Of a stretch of DNA of 35,872 nucleotides, positions 31,897 to 35,872 are shown one piece after another. This stretch comes from Acidobacteriota bacterium (GTDB lineage: Bacteria; Acidobacteriota; Terriglobia; Acidiferrales; UBA7541). How positions within the stretch are numbered: position 1 is the stretch's first letter; each line of letters starts with the position of its first letter. The translations under genes were made by a program, and so were the position numbers. The stretch lies in assembly GCA_003224525.1 (NCBI GenBank), contig QHZB01000198.1, positions 1 to 35,872 on the forward strand. Direction: 5' to 3'. The notes below the pieces were generated by a model, which was not told the DNA's origin, searched no databases, and was given only the letters and a program-made list of their open reading frames with translations.

Positions 31897-33726
31897 ATGT
31901 CCTTCGTATTTGACATTACGCGCCGCAAGTTCATGCAATCAGCTTCGCTGCTGACTGCAGGGCTTGCGACTTCTCGATCTTGGCTCCCCAAGTCTCTGGC
32001 TGCGGCGCGCACCCCGCAGCCTCTTGAAGAGTTCGGCTACAGCGACGTACTTCTGGCCAGTGACCTCCACAAAAAACAGCTCGAGGAGACCCATTCCGTG
32101 CTAATGGGATTGAGCGAAGATAGCCTGTTGAAACCGTTCCGTGAGATGAGCGGCCAACCGGCGCCCGGCGATGACCTGGGTGGTTGGTATCACTACGACC
32201 CAAACTACGACTGGCACACTTTTGATGCGGGTTTTGCTCCGGCGGCAACTTTCGGCCAATGGGTGTCTGCTCTAGCGCGCAGCTACGCAATTACGGGCGA
32301 CCAGAAGACACGCGAAAAAGTTTTGCGTTTGAATCGCTTGTATGCTCAGACGATCTCGGGAGATTTTTACGAGAACAACCGCTTCCCCGCCTACTGCTAC
32401 GACAAGCTGGTATGTGGACTGATCGATTCGCACCGATTTGTTGGCGATCCCGATGCGTATCGCATTCTCGAACATACGACGGACACCGCCTTGCCGCATT
32501 TGCCCGGGAAAGCCGTTGAGCACGGACGCAGCTGGCGGCCCGGCAAGGATGAGTCCTACACCTGGGACGAGTCCTACACCATCGCAGAAAATCTCTTCTT
32601 GGCTTACCAAAGGGGCGCGGGGGAGCGGTACAGCGCATTGGGAGCTCAGTATTTGGATGACGAATATTTTGGTCCGCTGGCCGAGGGCCGGAGCGTGTTC
32701 GCTGGAAGGCATGCCTACAGCCACGTGAATGCGTTGTGTTCGGCAATGCAGGCCTATCTAACTTTGGGAAGCGAAAAGCATTTGCGCACCGCTAAGAACG
32801 CGTTCGACCTGCTCGAGGCGCAAAGCTTCGCGACCGGTGGCTGGGGGCCGGACGAGACGCTCCGCGCGCCAAACAGCGGAGACATCGAGTCCAGTCTCAC
32901 GAACAGCCACCGTAGTTTTGAAACACCCTGTGGGGCCTACGCGCACTTTAAACTCACGCGCTACCTGCTTCGTGTGACCGGCGAGTCGCGATACGGCGAT
33001 AGCATGGAGCGCGTGATGTACAACACCGTCCTCGGCGCAAAGCCGTTACAGCCGGACGGGAGGACCTTTTATTATTCCGATTACAACTTCAAGGGACGAA
33101 AGGTCTATTCCAATCATCGCTGGCCTTGCTGCTCTGGTACGTTGCCACAGGTCGCGGCGGACTACGGAATCAACACGTATTTCCGGGACCGGAGCGGCAT
33201 ATACGTGAATCTTTACATTCCATCAACCCTACGGTGGACTCAGGAAAGCGCGGCGGTTTCCCTGACCCAGAAGGGCTCGTATCCCTTCGACAGTGTGGTG
33301 CAGTTCGAGGTGGCTACTCCCCGGCGGCTGGAGTTCGCTCTGAACTTCCGGATTCCATCCTGGGCAGAGGGCGCCTCGATGTCCGTGAATGGCAAGCGGG
33401 TGCGGGAACAAGTGATTCCGGGGAGCTTTGCAACCGTTCGGCGAGAATGGAAGGCAGGCGACCAGATCGAATTAGACTTGCCGCTAACGAAGCGTCTGGA
33501 ACCCATTGACCCGCGCCACCCAAAAACGGCCGCGCTGCTGTGTGGTCCACTGGTCCTCTTTGCGATCACCCAGACGCCGCCGCTTGTGACCAGCCGGCAA
33601 CTGTTAGCTGCAAAGAAGACCGGACAGCAAAATTGGCAAGTCGAAACGGCCACTGCAGATCTGAACATGCTGCCGTTTACGGCTATTTCGAACGAGCAGT
33701 ATTCAACCTACTTGCTTGTCAAGTAG
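31897..33726 (+). CDS. GH127 beta-L-arabinofuranosidase-like protein, Tat-exported
   Basis: From ATG 31897 the protein has 609 residues and a Tat-type signal (TRRKFMQSASLLTAG). The PF07944 (alpha/alpha)6 barrel spans about 40-480, then a beta-sandwich. The zinc site of GH127 is recognisable: Glu342 and Cys345 in 'SFETPCGAYAHFK' and Cys411/Cys412 in 'HRWPCCSGTLPQ', where the first Cys of the pair is the nucleophile in characterised enzymes. 'FATGGWGPDETLRAP' probably carries the acid/base Glu. The spacing ETPC differs from the ETC of the Bifidobacterium enzyme. Known activity is hydrolysis of terminal beta-L-arabinofuranose, but the family is broader. It ends 42 bases from the convergent TonB receptor gene. 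Confidence 0.9.
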   Translation: MSFVFDITRRKFMQSASLLTAGLATSRSWLPKSLAAARTPQPLEEFGYSDVLLASDLHKKQLEETHSVLMGLSEDSLLKPFREMSGQPAPGDDLGGWYHYDPNYDWHTFDAGFAPAATFGQWVSALARSYAITGDQKTREKVLRLNRLYAQTISGDFYENNRFPAYCYDKLVCGLIDSHRFVGDPDAYRILEHTTDTALPHLPGKAVEHGRSWRPGKDESYTWDESYTIAENLFLAYQRGAGERYSALGAQYLDDEYFGPLAEGRSVFAGRHAYSHVNALCSAMQAYLTLGSEKHLRTAKNAFDLLEAQSFATGGWGPDETLRAPNSGDIESSLTNSHRSFETPCGAYAHFKLTRYLLRVTGESRYGDSMERVMYNTVLGAKPLQPDGRTFYYSDYNFKGRKVYSNHRWPCCSGTLPQVAADYGINTYFRDRSGIYVNLYIPSTLRWTQESAAVSLTQKGSYPFDSVVQFEVATPRRLEFALNFRIPSWAEGASMSVNGKRVREQVIPGSFATVRREWKAGDQIELDLPLTKRLEPIDPRHPKTAALLCGPLVLFAITQTPPLVTSRQLLAAKKTGQQNWQVETATADLNMLPFTAISNEQYSTYLLVK

Positions 33727-33768
33727 TGGCCGCTGATCAGGTCTAGCTTAGCTAAGACTGAACTAGGG

Positions 33769-35872
33769 TTAAAATTCAATCCTCAGTGCCAGCTGCCCGA
33801 CACGGTTTCCACCGGCGTCACCCTTGCGAGTGGCGAGAACCTTTCCGAATGTGCCTTGGCCGCTAACACTCTCAGTCAGATTTTGGCGCGGATCATCGAA
33901 GTTTGGATGGTTCAGGACGTTGGTAAAGCTAGACTCGAACTTGAATGCGATCCGCTCTGTCACCTGGAATCTCTTGCTAAGGCCGAGGTTCCAAGTAGCG
34001 GTCCCCGGGCCAACGAGAGACCCTACACTTGCGTTGCCAAAGCGGCCAGCTCGCGGTAACGCGTTGCCGGCCGCGTCTTGGGTCGGGCAAGCAAGGGCGT
34101 TGCTTTGGAGGTCTTGTCCCGGGGTGCGACCGGGGCAGGCGAATACGTTCGCATTCCACCACTGCGTGCTAGTGTGGTTAAAGTTGTTGGGATTGCCCGC
34201 CAGGTCAGGCCGGTTAAAGCCGCCAAAGGGAGCGTTGCCAGTGGAATCAAAAAATATGAAGGGAGTTTCGAAGGGGCCAGTTTCAGCCAGGAAAATCGTG
34301 CTGAGCTGCCAGCCTCCCAGGAGTCCGTCCACTACACCATTGGCGTTACCGAGATACCGGCGCCCCTTCCCAACAGGAAGCTCATCCACCAGGGTGGTGA
34401 TCCAGCGATGTTTCCGGGTGCCACCGAGGTTGCCGTAGTCCCCCCGGAGGTTGTACTGATTCATCGTATCGCCCGTAACTTCCCCGTCAAAGCCGGAACC
34501 GGGCCACGATTCGGTGTCCGACAGGTTGCGCGCCCAAGTCCACGTAGATTGTAACGTGAGCCCGCGAGAATACTTGTGGATCACTTCGGTCTGCATCGAT
34601 TCATAGGTGCTGATCGCCCCGGCTGCACGCATCCTGACCTTGCTCCAAGCTGGAAACGGAATTGGATTGGGGTTGCCCTGGTCATAAGGGGCCGTCGTTG
34701 GAAGCGGCTGATTGAGATTCGGGGCCCAGGTCAGTTGATTCGCACGGCTGCCAATATACGACACCCGCAAGGAAGTATTACCATGAATTACCCGTTCGAC
34801 CGAAAGGTTCCACTCGACACTGTACGGGTCCTTCTTGTCCTTCTGATTCGCAGTGAAAAATGATTGTGTATGCAACAGGAGCCCGTTGGGGGCTTGGACA
34901 TTGGGAAACTGGAAGTACCCCGGCTGGCCAAACCCAGCATTTGCATAATTAGCCTGGAAGCCGTCGTGGATACCTGCCACGGAGAAAAATACCGCCCCTA
35001 AGGTCGTAACGTCGTAGATGCCAGCACCGCCGCGAATAACCGTCTTATTGTCAACAAAGGGCCGATACGCAAAACCGACGCGAGGAGTGAAGTTGGTGTA
35101 AACGTTGCGCAACGCTTTCGGCCAGCCCGCCTGTTGAGAGGTCAAGAAGGGAGTGCAGGGAGGCGGGCCGGGATTGGGATTGACATTGTTTGGTGAGTTG
35201 CAGACGTTGACGGCCTCTGCCCACAGAGGCTGCGTTGCCGCCAGAGACCTGGGGTCCGAGGAAAAGATCACGCGCCCCGTGACCGGAACGCTGGGATCGA
35301 AGTTGGTCAGGTTAATGGGGTCGTAGAGCGGCGGTATTCTCGAAATCCTTAGGCCAACGTTCAACGTCAGTTTTTGCGTGGCCTTGAGCGTGTCCGCCGC
35401 GTAACCGTAATAGTGAGTGGTGCTGCCATCGATGTTCCTCGGTGGAGTGTGGGTGACATACGTGTAGTAGGGAACTCCAAGTAGGAAGTCGGCGAAATTA
35501 TTCCCCGTGTAATTCCCATTAAAGAAGAAGTCTCCATAGTCGTCCGCCGGCGAGGAACCGGAGTACCAGGCTGTGACCAGGTGAAGCTTGCGAAGATCGA
35601 AGCCAAACTTCATCGTGTGCTTCCCCTTGATCCAGGTCAGGTTCTCATTGATCTGGAAATTGTAGGAAAGCTCCGGATTAGGCCGGGTGTGAACAATGGG
35701 GTCGATGCTACTCCTGGGCTCGAAAACAAAGTCGGGGAAACCTCCCGGAGGGAAAGGCCCCAGTTGCTGGGAATTCAGTCCCATTTTCTGCATGAAGGCT
35801 GGCCCATCGAGCGGAAAGGCCCCGCCACTCTGCCTGCGGCTGATGCCTCCGCGCAGCTCATTGATCAGGTTT
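33769..35872 (-). CDS. TonB-dependent outer-membrane receptor, C-terminal part (runs off the window)
   Basis: The frame is open from the right edge to the stop at 33769-33771, so about 700 C-terminal residues are seen and the start lies outside; the ATG at 35793 is internal. Content is an outer-membrane beta-barrel rich in Asn, aromatic residues and alternating strands: 'NLINELRGGISRR', 'TMKFGFDLRKLHLVTAWYSG', 'FTPRVGFAYRPFVDNKTVIR', 'KDPYSVEWNLSVERVIHG' and a terminal Phe in 'NRVGQLALRIEF', the usual barrel-assembly signal. This matches the large Oar/CarboxypepD_reg-like TonB receptors of Acidobacteria; the expected N-terminal carboxypeptidase-regulatory and plug domains would lie to the right. 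The neighbours suggest a glycan ligand. Confidence 0.9.
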   Translation of the reverse strand, partial: NLINELRGGISRRQSGGAFPLDGPAFMQKMGLNSQQLGPFPPGGFPDFVFEPRSSIDPIVHTRPNPELSYNFQINENLTWIKGKHTMKFGFDLRKLHLVTAWYSGSSPADDYGDFFFNGNYTGNNFADFLLGVPYYTYVTHTPPRNIDGSTTHYYGYAADTLKATQKLTLNVGLRISRIPPLYDPINLTNFDPSVPVTGRVIFSSDPRSLAATQPLWAEAVNVCNSPNNVNPNPGPPPCTPFLTSQQAGWPKALRNVYTNFTPRVGFAYRPFVDNKTVIRGGAGIYDVTTLGAVFFSVAGIHDGFQANYANAGFGQPGYFQFPNVQAPNGLLLHTQSFFTANQKDKKDPYSVEWNLSVERVIHGNTSLRVSYIGSRANQLTWAPNLNQPLPTTAPYDQGNPNPIPFPAWSKVRMRAAGAISTYESMQTEVIHKYSRGLTLQSTWTWARNLSDTESWPGSGFDGEVTGDTMNQYNLRGDYGNLGGTRKHRWITTLVDELPVGKGRRYLGNANGVVDGLLGGWQLSTIFLAETGPFETPFIFFDSTGNAPFGGFNRPDLAGNPNNFNHTSTQWWNANVFACPGRTPGQDLQSNALACPTQDAAGNALPRAGRFGNASVGSLVGPGTATWNLGLSKRFQVTERIAFKFESSFTNVLNHPNFDDPRQNLTESVSGQGTFGKVLATRKGDAGGNRVGQLALRIEF

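Noticed and set aside
33727-33768. Bidirectional terminator between GH127 and the TonB receptor
   Set aside because: The only palindrome (around CTTAGCTAAG) is short, AT-rich and lacks flanking T-runs.
33824-34438. A 204-residue plus-strand frame inside the TonB receptor region
   Set aside because: Antisense of a clear outer-membrane barrel; composition is Pro/Arg-rich noise.
1-35872. CRISPR arrays, rRNA genes, complete tRNAs, insertion sequences
   Set aside because: No regularly spaced repeats, rRNA-like conserved blocks, full cloverleafs or transposase/integrase motifs were seen on either strand.

Overview
The window looks like a piece of an Acidobacteriota genome (a soil-type Terriglobia relative is my best guess). 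The basis is the family mix: a large carbohydrate-type TonB-dependent receptor, tandem CRTAC1 (FG-GAP/ASPIC-UnbV) proteins, a secreted DinB protein, Tat-exported Gfo/Idh/MocA and GH127 proteins, a DUF1080 protein, a phosphatase-fold 'sulfatase' fused to TPRs, and many VOC proteins. No rRNA, complete tRNA, CRISPR array, integrase or transposase is visible. The taxonomic call is an inference from gene content.

Layout. 1-4467: small stress/housekeeping genes (PhnB-like VOC cut by the window edge, two more VOC proteins, a YdeI-family gene broken by one TAG, a secreted DinB protein, a frameshifted gene of unknown function). 4468-5530: about 1 kb without an intact gene, holding the 3' half of a tRNA-Pro(CGG) and a hairpin repeat. 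5531-10244: two tandem CRTAC1 genes and a TPR gene coupled by 4-bp overlaps; the TPR gene is cut and joined to the C-terminal part of a LacI-family regulator, followed by the last ~30 codons of a GH127 gene. 10390-16430: promoter and LacI-type operator, then a co-directional set: Tat-exported Gfo/Idh/MocA oxidoreductase, DUF1080 protein, SIS-domain protein, ROK kinase and FucP-like MFS transporter. A second, diverged copy of the hairpin repeat lies just after this set, so the two copies bracket about 11.2 kb.

16539-25668: a divergent sugar locus. Leftward: SIS isomerase-like protein, SDR dehydrogenase, MetE-like zinc methyltransferase and UlaG-like metallo-hydrolase, nearly all overlapping. 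Rightward: ROK kinase, sugar-porter MFS, secreted GH2 glycosidase, cupin-type phosphoglucose isomerase and a decayed second ROK kinase. A perfect TGCACAAA direct repeat brackets the -10 box between the two arms.

25756-35872: a secreted alkaline-phosphatase-superfamily protein with a clear terminator, a sulfatase-like/TPR protein, the C-terminal remnant of a GH3 glycosidase, a glycoamylase-domain protein (PF10091, GH144-like), a GH127 beta-L-arabinofuranosidase-like protein, and convergent to them the C-terminal ~700 residues of a TonB-dependent receptor running off the right edge.

Together the window is a polysaccharide-scavenging region: outer-membrane uptake (TonB receptor), secreted glycosidases (GH2, GH127, GH144-like, lost GH3), possible periplasmic 3-keto-glycoside chemistry (Gfo/Idh plus DUF1080), inner-membrane MFS uptake, and cytoplasmic phosphorylation/isomerisation (ROK, SIS, PGI). 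It is also full of gene decay: at least seven broken or truncated genes. The features most worth a second look are the covarying hairpin repeats next to the tRNA remnant, the TPR/LacI/GH127 deletion scars beside an intact LacI-type operator, and the MetE-like enzyme inside a sugar operon.
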